From an uncultured Oribacterium sp. (GTDB taxonomy: Bacteria > Bacillota > Clostridia > Lachnospirales > Lachnospiraceae), in assembly GCA_934270345.1 (NCBI GenBank), contig CAKQPT010000016.1:1-57103 (forward strand): 57,103 nt of DNA, written 5' to 3'. The notes under the pieces were generated by a model, which was not told the DNA's origin, did not search any database, and saw nothing but the letters and a program-made list of their open reading frames with translations. Below are positions 33,173-42,534 of the stretch, one piece after another. Every line of letters begins with the position of its first letter. Positions within the stretch are counted from its first letter, which is position 1. A program made the position numbers and the translations under genes.

Positions 33173-34603
33173 TTATGATTTCCGGCGGTCCACGCCGCTT
33201 TCACGGTAGAAGTACGCCTTCCGCTCGTACATACGTATATCGGCGGCCTTCGAGATCTCATGGACGCTTTCCCACGGGCGCTCGGTGCTCAGCACATAGC
33301 CCCAGGCGATGCTCATGCGATCCACGAGCTCGCCCTGCCAGCGCGCGACCTCCGCATCGAAGTCCTGAAGCCGTGCGTCGAGCGCCTCCAGCTCTCCGGT
33401 GACAATCACGACGAACTCATCGCCGCCGATGCGGTACACCCTGCCGACGTCCGCGAAGCTGCGCTTCATCGTTTCGGCCGCCGCGCAGATCAGCTCATCG
33501 CCAGCTGCGTGCCCGCGCGTATCATTGACCTGCTTCAGCCCGTTCACATCGAGCGACAGATAGGCCCAGGCCTCCTGCAGATCGAGCTTCGCGATATCCG
33601 TCTCATACGCGTGCCGGTTGCCGCAGCGCGTAAGCTCGTCCGTCATCGAGGTATAGAGCAGCTTCTCCTTCTCGTACTTCTCCTTCATCACCTCCGCGAG
33701 CATATATACCATGCCACACGACGCAAGAATCAGATACACCCCGACGATGAGCATCGCGACGAAGCTGCTTTCGAGGTACACCGACTTCTCCTCCGTGATC
33801 ACCACGAGGTAGTCGGCAGACCGCTGCAGCATGCATCGGCAGGCCGCTCCTTTCACGGCAGCATCCAGTCGGACGGTCTGGCCAATGTCGGCGGCCTCCG
33901 CGCTTATGCCGAGCTCGTCAAGACTACGCCCGAGCTGCGCCGTGTCCGTCGTGCCTTCGATCTGTTTCGTCTCCGGATCGGCGACATAGAGTTCCATGCC
34001 CTTATAAACCGGCATATCAGCCACCACAGAGGACACCTGATTCTGCTTCAGCTCCTGCAGCAGATGCTTCGGCGTGATGCCGACCTGAACCATCTTCGTC
34101 CCGCTTTCATCCCAGACGATGGCATACATCATCTCCTTACCCTCGGCGGTATTCGGCGTCACATCCTGGCACATCGACAGCTGTTTATCGGTCAGCATCG
34201 GCTTAAAATAAGCCATCTGCTCGCCGGTATTGAAATTAAAGCCGAAGTACTTCGGGAGCGTGCCGCTGTAGATCATGCCCGTCTGATCCAGAAGGTGGAT
34301 CTCGTCCACCGAAATCAGCTTCGCGATCCGCTGCAGCTCAGTGACATCGCGCTCCGCCTCCGGCTTCGCATCCAGGATATAGGACACCGCTCGTGCACGG
34401 ACGATATAGTCCGACTTCAGCGACTCGATCATATCCGCTTCACTCTGGTCATTCTTTTCGAGCACCGTGAGCACACGATCCAGCATCACCTCGGAAGTCC
34501 TGTACGTCGTCTTATCATTTACATATTTTAAAATGCCGGCCTCCAGCATCAGCGCGACCACGATGACCGCTACCGCCAGCGCCACAAGTCGTCTCTTCTT
34601 CAT
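33173..34603 (-). CDS. Membrane diguanylate cyclase with extracytoplasmic sensor
   Basis: Makes cyclic di-GMP. The 476-residue protein has an N-terminal membrane helix (about 8-25), an extracytoplasmic sensor region of about 240 residues resembling a Cache domain (DEIHLLDQTGMIYSGTLPKYFG), a second helix (about 280-305), and a GGDEF domain (TDELTRCGNRHAYETD ... YRIGGDEFVVIV). The GGDEF signature is intact, so activity is expected. I start at ATG 34603, which has GAGGTGG upstream; the frame opens three codons earlier with GTG. No effector or phosphodiesterase is nearby. Confidence 0.92.
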   Translation of the reverse strand: MKKRRLVALAVAVIVVALMLEAGILKYVNDKTTYRTSEVMLDRVLTVLEKNDQSEADMIESLKSDYIVRARAVSYILDAKPEAERDVTELQRIAKLISVDEIHLLDQTGMIYSGTLPKYFGFNFNTGEQMAYFKPMLTDKQLSMCQDVTPNTAEGKEMMYAIVWDESGTKMVQVGITPKHLLQELKQNQVSSVVADMPVYKGMELYVADPETKQIEGTTDTAQLGRSLDELGISAEAADIGQTVRLDAAVKGAACRCMLQRSADYLVVITEEKSVYLESSFVAMLIVGVYLILASCGMVYMLAEVMKEKYEKEKLLYTSMTDELTRCGNRHAYETDIAKLDLQEAWAYLSLDVNGLKQVNDTRGHAAGDELICAAAETMKRSFADVGRVYRIGGDEFVVIVTGELEALDARLQDFDAEVARWQGELVDRMSIAWGYVLSTERPWESVHEISKAADIRMYERKAYFYRESGVDRRKS

Positions 34604-34787
34604 GTGTCCCACCTCAGTTCAGAACGCGGTGCGCAGGATGTTCCTACCACGTCTCCGCATGCAGATATCGAATCCATAGTTGCTTCAAACGACGGATTCT
34701 CGACATATTTATCATAGCATGCCTCGTTTGCCTGCACCATTTATAAAATGATTCTGTTCCATATTTCGTGAATTTCGTAAATAAAAG

Positions 34788-34823
34788 TTAATGGGGTCTG
34801 ACCCCATTACGAAATTCTTAAGA
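34788..34823. repeat. Single GGGGTCTGACCCC palindromic repeat
   Basis: Same palindrome as at 33044 and 45725, with the flank ATTACGAAATTCTTAAG (second flank type). It lies just downstream of the adhE terminator. Confidence 0.78.
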
Positions 34824-34830
34824 TGCGCAA

Positions 34831-34866
34831 TAAAAAGCCGCCCGGCAGAAGCCGGACGGTTTTATT
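34831..34866 (-). terminator. Intrinsic terminator after adhE
   Basis: On the minus strand CCGtCCGGC pairs with GCCGGgCGG around AGAA-type loop bases, followed by a T-run (CTTTTTATT). It begins 36 bases after the adhE stop. Confidence 0.85.
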
Positions 34867-34901
34867 TATGAACTTGTTGCCACAAGGTTCAAACGAATTA
34901 T

Positions 34902-37571
34902 TTAAGCGGTGTACTCATCCATGCAAGGAAGGACCTCGACTGGTGTTGCGTCGTTCTTCTGGTACGCCTTGCCGTAGAATGCGAGCTTGTACATCTCCTT
35001 GATGTCGGAGATCAGCGGGTATCTCGGGTTTGCGCCGGTGCACTGATCATCGAATGCGTTGGTGCTCATCTCATCGAGGGTCTTCAGGAAATCCTCCTCG
35101 GTGACATTGTAATCCTGGATGCGCTCCTTGATGCCGACGGTGCGCTTCAGCTCTACGATCTTATCGCAGAACTTCTGAACAGCCTTGGCATCATCCTTCT
35201 CAACGACGCCGCAGAAACGTGCGCACTCTGCATATCTCTGGAGTGTGTGCGGATACTCATACTGAGGGAAGGTACCCATCTTTGGCGGCTGCTCCGCAGC
35301 ATTGTAACGGATCACCTCAGTGAGGAGGAGTGCGTTTGCGATGCCGTGCGGGATGTGGTGGTAAGCACCGAGCTTGTGTGCCATGGAGTGGCAGACACCG
35401 AGGAAGGCATTGGCGAAGGCCATACCTGCCATGCAGGATGCGTGTGCCATCTCATCTCTGGCCTTGACATTGGTCGGCTCGTTAAATGCGGTCGGCAGGT
35501 ACTCGAATACGCGCTTCATCGCCTGAAGAGCGAGACCATCGGTATACGGTGTAGCCATCATGGAAGCGTATGCCTCGAGTGCATGTACGAGAACATCGAG
35601 TCCGGATGCTGCGGTGAGGCCGCGTGGCTGTGTCATCATGTTGTCGGTATCAACGATCGCCATGTTCGGAAGCAGCTCGTAATCCGTGATCGGGTACTTG
35701 GTGCCTGTGGTCTGGTCGGTGATAACCGCGAACGGTGTAACCTCAGAACCGGTACCGGAAGAGGTCGGGATAGCGACGAAGAGTGCCTTCTCACCCATCT
35801 TCGGGAACTGGTAAACCTTCTTACGGATATCGATGTAACGCATCGACATATCTGCGAAGGTTACATCCGGGTGCTCGTAGAGAACCCACATGATCTTACC
35901 GGCATCCATTGCAGAACCACCACCGAAGGCGATGATGCAATCCGGCTGATAACGACGCATCTGCTCTGCGCCTTCCTCAGCATTGGCAAGGGTAGGATCC
36001 GGCTGTACGTGTGAGAATACACGGTAGTCGATGCCGAGCTCATGGAGCTTATCGGTGATCGGCTTGATATATCCTGCAGAATCGAGGAAGGAGTCGGTTA
36101 CGAGGAACACCTTCTTCTTATCATAAACTTCCTTTAACTCAGTGAGGGCAACTGGCATGCAGCCCTTCTTGAAGTAAACCTTAGATGGGGTACGGAACCA
36201 GAGCATATTTTCTCTCCTCTCTGTCACAGTCTTATAGTTCAGCAGGTGCTTGACACCGACGTTCTCGGAAACAGAGTTTCCACCGTAGGAGCCGCAGCCC
36301 AGTGTCAGAGACGGAGCGAGCTTGAAGTTGTAAAGATCACCGATACCACCCAGTGCAGACGGCTGGTTCAGGAGGATACGGCAGGCGTGCATCACATGTG
36401 CGTGCTTTGCGATCTTCTCGGTCTCACGCGGATCGATGAAGAGGGAAGCAGTATGTCCAGGGCCACCCTCCATGAGCAGCTTCTCACAGCTTACAAGGGC
36501 AGCATCGAAATCCTTCGCCTTATACATACCGAGTACCGGCGCGAGCTTCTCATGTGCGAATGGCTCTGCCTTCGAGTTATCGGTCACCTCTGCGATGAGG
36601 ACCTTCTTCGAGTGCGGGATCTCGATACCACACATCTCGGCGATCTTCCATGCCGGCTGGCCGACGATCTTTGCGTTCATGGAGCCGTTGATGATGATAA
36701 CCTTACCAACCTTCTCCTTCTCCTCCTTGTTCAGGAAGTACGCACCTCTGTACTCGAACTCCTTCTTTACCTTATCATATACATCTGCAACGACGGTGCA
36801 GGTCTGCTCAGAAGCACAGATCATACCGTAGTCGAAGGTCTTCGAATGAAGGATGGAAGAAACGGCCATCTGGATATCTGCGGTCGAATCGATGATGCAA
36901 GGATCATTACCTGCACCTACACCGAGTGCCGGTGTACCGGAGCTGTACGCTGCGTTTACCATGCCAGGACCACCGGTTGCAAGGATGCAGTCCGCGTCAT
37001 GCATGATCTCGTCGGTCATCTCAAGAGACGGCTCATCGATCCAGCCGATGATGTTCTCCGGAGCACCTGCCTTGACAGCAGCATCCAGAACGATCTTTGC
37101 AGCGTAGGTCGTGCACTTCTTCGCTCTTGGGTGCGGGCTGATGATGATACCATTTCTGGTCTTTAAGCAGATCAGAGTCTTGAAAATAGCGGTCGACGTC
37201 GGGTTCGTCGTCGGGATAACTGCAGCTACGAGACCCAGCGGCTCTGCGATCGTCTTGGTTCCGAATGCCGGATCCTCATCGATGACACCACAGGTCTTGG
37301 TGTTCTTATACTTATTGTAGATGTACTCAGCTGCGTAGTTGTTCTTGATGACCTTATCCTCGACGAGACCCATACCGGTCTCCTCTACTGCCATCTGCGC
37401 AAGCGGAATACGCATCTGGTTTGCAGCCGTCGCAGCGGCGTTGAAAATCTTATCTACCTGCTCCTGTGTGAAGCTTGCGTACTTCTCCTGTGCTTCTCTG
37501 ACAACCGCGATCTTCGCCTGCAGAGAATCCATGTCCTTAACGATCTCCGGATTCTTTAATTCCTTACTCAT
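34902..37571 (-). CDS. adhE: Bifunctional acetaldehyde-CoA / alcohol dehydrogenase
   Basis: Fermentative enzyme that reduces acetyl-CoA to acetaldehyde and then ethanol, regenerating NAD. At 889 residues it is full length. The N-terminal half is the aldehyde dehydrogenase (PHPRAKKCT, catalytic Cys in GMICASEQTCTVV). The C-terminal half is an iron-dependent alcohol dehydrogenase (FGGGSAMDAGKIMWV, PTSSGTGSEVTPFAVI, and His ligands in CHSMAHKLGAYHHIPHG). AAGGAG precedes the ATG. Its promoter carries a Rex-like palindrome, fitting redox control. Confidence 0.97.
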   Translation of the reverse strand: MSKELKNPEIVKDMDSLQAKIAVVREAQEKYASFTQEQVDKIFNAAATAANQMRIPLAQMAVEETGMGLVEDKVIKNNYAAEYIYNKYKNTKTCGVIDEDPAFGTKTIAEPLGLVAAVIPTTNPTSTAIFKTLICLKTRNGIIISPHPRAKKCTTYAAKIVLDAAVKAGAPENIIGWIDEPSLEMTDEIMHDADCILATGGPGMVNAAYSSGTPALGVGAGNDPCIIDSTADIQMAVSSILHSKTFDYGMICASEQTCTVVADVYDKVKKEFEYRGAYFLNKEEKEKVGKVIIINGSMNAKIVGQPAWKIAEMCGIEIPHSKKVLIAEVTDNSKAEPFAHEKLAPVLGMYKAKDFDAALVSCEKLLMEGGPGHTASLFIDPRETEKIAKHAHVMHACRILLNQPSALGGIGDLYNFKLAPSLTLGCGSYGGNSVSENVGVKHLLNYKTVTERRENMLWFRTPSKVYFKKGCMPVALTELKEVYDKKKVFLVTDSFLDSAGYIKPITDKLHELGIDYRVFSHVQPDPTLANAEEGAEQMRRYQPDCIIAFGGGSAMDAGKIMWVLYEHPDVTFADMSMRYIDIRKKVYQFPKMGEKALFVAIPTSSGTGSEVTPFAVITDQTTGTKYPITDYELLPNMAIVDTDNMMTQPRGLTAASGLDVLVHALEAYASMMATPYTDGLALQAMKRVFEYLPTAFNEPTNVKARDEMAHASCMAGMAFANAFLGVCHSMAHKLGAYHHIPHGIANALLLTEVIRYNAAEQPPKMGTFPQYEYPHTLQRYAECARFCGVVEKDDAKAVQKFCDKIVELKRTVGIKERIQDYNVTEEDFLKTLDEMSTNAFDDQCTGANPRYPLISDIKEMYKLAFYGKAYQKNDATPVEVLPCMDEYTA

Positions 37572-37620
37572 GTGTGATCTCCTTTTTGTGGCAACAACTA
37601 TAGATCAAATTATTCATCGC

Positions 37621-37658
37621 TGATTGATAATTAATTATCGTTAATTAATTATCAATCA
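37621..37658. promoter_or_regulatory. AT-rich palindrome in the adhE leader
   Basis: TGATTGATAATTAATTA is repeated in inverted order within a 38-bp segment between the promoter and the adhE RBS. It could be a second operator or an RNA hairpin. Confidence 0.5.
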
Positions 37659-37668
37659 AACTACATGT

Positions 37669-37697
37669 AGTATACATATCTGTTAATTAATTGTCAA
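37669..37697 (-). promoter_or_regulatory. adhE promoter with overlapping Rex-like site
   Basis: On the minus strand TTGACA and TATACT are separated by 17 bases. TGTTAA-TTAA-TTGTCA (37681-37696, plus strand) overlaps the -35 element and resembles the Rex operator TGTTAA-N4-TTAACA with two differences. Rex control of adhE is known in Clostridia; the assignment here is by motif resemblance. Confidence 0.6.
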
Positions 37698-37743
37698 TCA
37701 CTAATTCGAATTGTTTTTCACCACATACAAATGGAGGGGGACC

Positions 37744-37986
37744 AGACAAGGGCTGCCCGAAGGACTGCCTCCAGAAGCCATACGAAGCGGTCGTGAAAAA
37801 TCAAAATTGTCCCCTTTAGAACCAGTTGGTGTAATTTTTCCTTGAACCCCCGCGAAATGCAGCTGTTTTCATCAGGAAAACAGCTGCGATTGAGTGGGGC
37901 CTACTGGTTCTTAAGGGGACAATTTTAGAGTTTTCCGAGCGCGCAGTACTGTGCTTCTGGAGGCAGCCCTTCGGGCAGCCCGTCTG
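37744..37986 (-). ncRNA. Candidate structured RNA / nested hairpin element, full copy C
   Basis: Read on the minus strand it has the same plan as copies A and B: outer helix with GGGCTGCCCGAAG-type ends, GCACAGTACT facing CGTATGGCTTC, helix AAAATTGTCCCC with GGGGACAATTTT, 9-bp helix AGAACCAGT/ACTGGTTCT, conserved AGGCCC and CAATCG, apical hairpin GCAGCTGTTTTC/GAAAACAGCTGC, and bulge TTCAAGGAAAAATTACACCA. Nearly every helix base differs from copies A and B yet stays paired. It starts right after the permease stop codon and runs toward the adhE promoter. Confidence 0.7.
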
Positions 37987-37987
37987 T

Positions 37988-39268
37988 TTATGCCCAGAAC
38001 ACCCAGATAAACCCATACCCGGTGAGCACCGCCGCGAGCGTAAACGGCAGTCCGATCTTCATGAAATCGCCGAATGACACCTCATAGCCGCCGGCCTTCA
38101 GCATACCGACCGCCGTGATGTTCGCACTCGCGCCGATCGGGGTAATGTTTCCACCGAGTGTCGCACCGGTGAGGAGTCCGAAGTACAGAAGATACGGCTC
38201 GATCCCGAGCAGCTGGCAGATACCCGTGATGATCGGCAGCATCGTCGCCACATACGGGATGTTATCGATAAACGCCGAGAACAGCACTGAGCCCCACACG
38301 ATGATCGTATAGAGCATGAAGATGTTGCTGCCACCCGCACGCACGATCAGATCCGCCGCCGCATCGATGAGTCCGACGTCCGTGATACCACGGATTACGA
38401 CGAAGAGCCCCGCGAGGATCAGCAACGTATCCGCATCCACCGACGCGATCGCATGCTTGAGATTCAGATGACTCCGGTGCCGCGCATAGTCATAGATCAT
38501 GCAGATCGCCGCGATCGTCATACAGATGATGCCGTTGATGGTCGCCGGCGTATTCGGGATGAAGGAAGCGACGATGAGGGCGACGACGATCCCACAGAGC
38601 GCGACCGTCGGGAAGTAATCCGTTACCACGGTCTTCTCGTTCGCCTCGACCGGTTGCCGGTATTTATGGAAGAGAAAGATCATCACCGGTACCGTCATCA
38701 GCGCACCGAGCTCCACCGACCAGAAAATACCCGGACGCCCATGCATCCAGAAGAACTCCATGAAGTTCATGTTCGCATAATCGCCGAGCATGATGGAGGT
38801 CGTATCCCCGACGAGGGTCGCGGCGCCCTGCAGATTCGAGGACACAGCGATCGACAGGATCATCGATACCGGCGAGATATCGAGCTTCTTACATACGGCA
38901 AGTGCCACCGGTGCAATCATGAGGACAGTAGCGACATTATCGATAAAGGCAGACACCGCACCGGCAAACAACGACATGAGGATGATGACCCACATGACAT
39001 TTGCACACTTATCGAGGATGATGTCCGCCAGCAGATTCGGCATCTTTGACTCGATGAAGAACCAGACGACGAGCATCGTGCCGCCGATCATCATGAGGAC
39101 ATTCCAGTTGATGACCGACAGGATGTACAGCGGATTCGGCCGGAGAATCCCGACCAGCATGAAGGCGATCGCGACGCCCCAGATCGCGTAGATCTTCCAG
39201 TTCGGCTTCGCGATCATGATCACATACATTAAAATGAACAGAATAAAAGCGATAGCTCTCATATCCAT
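37988..39268 (-). CDS. SLC13/ArsB-NhaD type permease
   Basis: A 426-residue membrane protein with about 11 helices of the ion transporter superfamily. Repeated motifs SAFIDNVATVLMIAPVA and SAFIDNIPYVATMLPII mark the two inverted halves, together with SNLQGAATLVGDTTSIMLG and GATLGGNITPIGASANI. Members move sodium with dicarboxylates, arsenite or protons; the substrate here is not determined. ATG 39268 has AAGGAG eight bases upstream and is preferred to an upstream GTG. Copy C of the hairpin element abuts its stop codon. Confidence 0.88.
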   Translation of the reverse strand: MDMRAIAFILFILMYVIMIAKPNWKIYAIWGVAIAFMLVGILRPNPLYILSVINWNVLMMIGGTMLVVWFFIESKMPNLLADIILDKCANVMWVIILMSLFAGAVSAFIDNVATVLMIAPVALAVCKKLDISPVSMILSIAVSSNLQGAATLVGDTTSIMLGDYANMNFMEFFWMHGRPGIFWSVELGALMTVPVMIFLFHKYRQPVEANEKTVVTDYFPTVALCGIVVALIVASFIPNTPATINGIICMTIAAICMIYDYARHRSHLNLKHAIASVDADTLLILAGLFVVIRGITDVGLIDAAADLIVRAGGSNIFMLYTIIVWGSVLFSAFIDNIPYVATMLPIITGICQLLGIEPYLLYFGLLTGATLGGNITPIGASANITAVGMLKAGGYEVSFGDFMKIGLPFTLAAVLTGYGFIWVFWA

Positions 39269-39333
39269 AATCGTTTCTCCTTCATAATTCACAGTTCTGC
39301 CACGCCCGGCGTCCCGATGTGCCCAGAATCTAC

Positions 39334-39372
39334 AAAAGACAGTATCGAATCATGGACTCAACACTGTCTTTC
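39334..39372 (-). terminator. Hairpin after murA
   Basis: AAAGACAGT pairs with ACTGTCTTT around a long (19-base) loop and is followed on the minus strand by TTG. It lies about 100 bases after the murA stop and is the best terminator candidate there. Confidence 0.55.
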
Positions 39373-39472
39373 CGTATAACAAGCTGTGTCGCCTGCACGG
39401 CGAAGTTATTTCAGACCATGCTGAAAACAGATTTTCATTCAACACAAGCTATATAATTAGTCTCTTTCTACG

Positions 39473-40768
39473 TCAGCCGATCTTCAGCCGGAACTTCTGC
39501 GCCTCGCGCTCACTGTCCACCAGCTCGATCTGTGCGCCGAGGGCCTGCAGCTTCTGCTCGAAGTGCTCGTAGCCACGCTGGATATAGACGATATCGCGGA
39601 CCGTCGTGATGCCATCGGCGGCGAGGCCGGCGATGACCAGGGCGGCACCTGCGCGGAGGTCGAGTGCATTGACACTGGCACCCGTAAAGCGCTTCACACC
39701 ATCGATGACGGAGACATTCCCCTCCACCTTGATGTTCGAGCCCATACGCGCGAGCTCATCGACATACTTGAAACGGTTCTCGAAGATGGATTCGGTGACG
39801 ACCGAGGTGCCATCGGCGAGGGCCAGGGTGACAGACATCTGCGGCTGCATGTCGGTCGGGAAGCCCGGATACGGGAGGGTCTTCACATCGGTCGGATGCT
39901 GCACCGGCGCACCCACGACGCGCACGGCCTCGTCGTACTCATAAACGGTGTTGCCCATCTCGAGCAGCTTCGCGGTGATCGACTCCAGATGCTTCGGGAT
40001 GACGTTCTTGATCAGGATATCACCACGGGTCGCCGCGGCGGCACACATGAAGGTGCCTGCCTCGATCTGGTCCGGGATGACGGCGTAGGTCGTACCATGC
40101 AGGCGACGAACGCCACGGATGCGGATCGTATCGGTACCGGCGCCCTTGATGTTGGCGCCCATCGAGTTCAGGAAATTCGCGACATCGACGATGTGCGGCT
40201 CCTTCGCCACGTTCTCGATGATCGTTCTGCCCTCTGCGAGGACGGCGGCCAGCATGATGTTGATGGTCGCACCGACGGATACGACGTCGAGGTAGATGTG
40301 GGAGGAGTGAAGTCCCTCGGAAGCATCCGCCTGTACACAGCCGTTCCGAATCTCCACCTTCGCACCGAGGGCACGGAAGCCCTTGATGTGCTGGTCAATC
40401 GGACGGGAACCGATGGCACAGCCGCCCGGAAGCGGAACATTGGCCATGTGGTGCTTGCCCAGCAGCGAGCCGATAAAGTAGTAGGACGCCCGGATCTTCC
40501 GGATGTACTCATCGTCGATGGATACGCTCTTCACGTCCGCGGAGCTGATCTTCGCGGTATGACGATCGATACGCTCGACGACAGCGCCGATCTCCTTCAG
40601 TGCCTCAAGCATGACATTGATGTCACGCACGTCCGGCAGATTCTCTATAATCACATCTTCATCTGTTAAAAGTGCGCCGGCGATGATGCCCAGTGCGGCA
40701 TTCTTCGCCCCACCGATCACGACTTCGCCGTGAAGTGGCACGCCACCTTTCATGATAAACTGTTCCAT
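39473..40768 (-). CDS. murA: UDP-N-acetylglucosamine 1-carboxyvinyltransferase
   Basis: First committed step of peptidoglycan synthesis, adding enolpyruvate to UDP-GlcNAc. The 431-residue protein has the Lys of GGAKNAALGII, the Arg of KIRASYYFIG, and the active-site Cys in PLPGGCAIGSRPID, the residue modified by fosfomycin; an Asp there would predict resistance, and it is Cys. AGGAG precedes the ATG. A strong promoter and copy E of the hairpin element lie upstream. Confidence 0.97.
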   Translation of the reverse strand: MEQFIMKGGVPLHGEVVIGGAKNAALGIIAGALLTDEDVIIENLPDVRDINVMLEALKEIGAVVERIDRHTAKISSADVKSVSIDDEYIRKIRASYYFIGSLLGKHHMANVPLPGGCAIGSRPIDQHIKGFRALGAKVEIRNGCVQADASEGLHSSHIYLDVVSVGATINIMLAAVLAEGRTIIENVAKEPHIVDVANFLNSMGANIKGAGTDTIRIRGVRRLHGTTYAVIPDQIEAGTFMCAAAATRGDILIKNVIPKHLESITAKLLEMGNTVYEYDEAVRVVGAPVQHPTDVKTLPYPGFPTDMQPQMSVTLALADGTSVVTESIFENRFKYVDELARMGSNIKVEGNVSVIDGVKRFTGASVNALDLRAGAALVIAGLAADGITTVRDIVYIQRGYEHFEQKLQALGAQIELVDSEREAQKFRLKIG

Positions 40769-40836
40769 ATATCTCCTGTAAGTTTCCTATGCGCAGAGCA
40801 TAAGAACCGCATTATTCAGACTATTAAATCTTATAA

Positions 40837-40865
40837 ATTATAAGTGAGTGTACACGCTTTTGCAA
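40837..40865 (-). promoter_or_regulatory. Sigma-A promoter of murA
   Basis: On the minus strand TTGCAA and the consensus TATAAT are separated by 17 bases. Transcription would start near 40830, about 62 bases before the ATG. Confidence 0.8.
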
Positions 40866-40880
40866 GCGTTTGTACTTTTT

Positions 40881-40986
40881 GCTTCTGCTGCCGGTAACCG
40901 CTCGGGCATGAGAGCCCCGAGGACTGGGATTTTAGAGTCTTCCGAGCTCGGAGTACTGTGTTTCTGCTGCCGCCCTCCGGGCGCTC
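40881..40986 (-). repeat. Shortened copy E of the nested hairpin element
   Basis: Read on the minus strand it keeps the left strand ACACAGTACTCCGAGCTCGG and AAGACTCTAAAAT, nearly as in copy B, but the matching right strand (CGTATGGC) is missing. A different hairpin (CTCGGGGCTC / GAGCGG-type) follows. GGCAGCAGAA occurs at both ends in direct orientation. It overlaps the stop of the DHHW gene and reads as a decayed or rearranged copy. Confidence 0.6.
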
Positions 40987-42436
40987 ACCCGAGCAGTCCC
41001 ATCATCATCCCGGATGCCCGCTCGCTGAGCGCCATCACGTTATTTAAGAAGATGATATCCTGCACACCGTACTCCTCGATCAGCTGCGCGATGCTGCCCT
41101 CGAAGTGACGATAGTCGACGACATAGACATCCTCATAGTGATCCACGAGATACGGAGCGAAGGCATTGCCATAGGATTCCTTGATGAGGACGCAGGCCGA
41201 GCCGTCGCTTCGATGCGGATTATGGATGACCGTCAGCGGATTATCGCCGTGGATGAAAGCACTGTACTTGTCGCCGGCGTTCGAATTCGTGACGTCGTTG
41301 ATGACCTGGGCATGGCCCTGCTCGCCGAGCTGGTTGATGTACTCCATCTCGTTCGTCGCGATCGGCAGCCAGGCCTCGACGGTATCCGGGTTCTGCTTCA
41401 GCGCCTCGGAGCGGTTCGTCGAGAAGTAGAAGGTGCCGTAGAAGCCATCGAAGCTCTCCTTCTGGTAGTCCCGGAGGCTGTGCGGCTCGATGCCCTTCGC
41501 ATCGCAGAAGCGCATGTAGGCATAGTACGCCCCGAGTCCGGTCCAGTGATGGTCCGTATGGAAATAGATGTACTCGTTCTTATGCTGCAGAAGCGTCTCG
41601 AAGACGGACACCTTATGGACCTCCGGATCGATCATGCTGTAGATGTAGTTGAACGCGTCCTCCATGTTGCTGGAGCCGAGCGCCGCCTGCGTGCTGCGGT
41701 CGAGCTCGACGCCGAAGCTGTTCGGCACGAGGATGTCATAGACCGCACACTTCGGGAAGCGCGCCCGATAGGTGTTGATCATGGACGCATACTTCACTGC
41801 ACCGCCCTGATTATAATAGTAGATTTCGTAGCCGCGGTGGTTCGTGACATAGATGCTGCCGGCCTGTTCACCGTTCACCTCCGCTTTTTCTGCCTTTTTC
41901 TCCTTCAGCGTACCGTCGGCGTTCGTTTCGACGAGGGCGGCATACTGATCGAGCGCTTCCGCTGCCGAGCGATCACGTGAAAGCGACGATGGCGAGGCGG
42001 AAGCATCAGCCTCATCCGCGGCGCCCTCCGGCTCCGCAGCGACGAGGGTCATGACCGGCGCGAGCGACTCGGCGGTCTCCGGAATCGTATCCGCGACGGC
42101 GGCAGACTTGTTTCCATAGTAGGACTCGCCCTGCGGGCCATAGAAGCTCTCGAGCTTCGCGCCGAGGCTGAGCAGGGTCTCGCGGCACGGGAAGGTGTCG
42201 GAGAACCAGGTCGCGAGGTCCGTGAAGTACGCGCCGGACAGAACTGTCTCCGTGGTTGCAGTCGGGAAGCTCGCGAGAGCGCGCTTCTCCGAGGCTGAGT
42301 ACGTCGGCCGGAGTGGCAGGGCGAGGCCAATGCCGAGAAGTACGGTGGCGATCAGCGCTGCGGCGACCGCGACGATCTGAACGCCGCGCATCTCTTTATG
42401 CGGTTTTTCATGTTCGTTTTCGGAAACTGGTTTCAT
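40985..42436 (-). CDS. DHHW family protein, SGNH-like acyltransfer partner
   Basis: A 483-residue protein with one N-terminal membrane helix (about 20-42) and a large extracytoplasmic part. The DHHW motif is explicit (YFHTDHHWTGLGAYYAY), and VLIKESYGNAFAPYL supplies the Ser-containing region of the SGNH/AlgJ-like fold. Such proteins work with MBOAT acyltransferases to acylate exported polysaccharides. A 55-residue Ala/Ser/Glu/Lys-rich insert lies at about residues 130-190. The RBS is weak, and the 98-base gap after the MBOAT gene contains a GACCGGC/GCCGGTC hairpin, so translation may be coupled or limited. Confidence 0.88.
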   Translation of the reverse strand: MKPVSENEHEKPHKEMRGVQIVAVAAALIATVLLGIGLALPLRPTYSASEKRALASFPTATTETVLSGAYFTDLATWFSDTFPCRETLLSLGAKLESFYGPQGESYYGNKSAAVADTIPETAESLAPVMTLVAAEPEGAADEADASASPSSLSRDRSAAEALDQYAALVETNADGTLKEKKAEKAEVNGEQAGSIYVTNHRGYEIYYYNQGGAVKYASMINTYRARFPKCAVYDILVPNSFGVELDRSTQAALGSSNMEDAFNYIYSMIDPEVHKVSVFETLLQHKNEYIYFHTDHHWTGLGAYYAYMRFCDAKGIEPHSLRDYQKESFDGFYGTFYFSTNRSEALKQNPDTVEAWLPIATNEMEYINQLGEQGHAQVINDVTNSNAGDKYSAFIHGDNPLTVIHNPHRSDGSACVLIKESYGNAFAPYLVDHYEDVYVVDYRHFEGSIAQLIEEYGVQDIIFLNNVMALSERASGMMMGLLG

Positions 42437-42534
42437 GCTTTTCGATAGACCGGCGGCTCGGCCGGTCGCGGGATGTCATGGACGTAGAACGGGCGCAGCG
42501 CTTTACGCGCGACGCCCGCGGGTCGCCGGAGACA

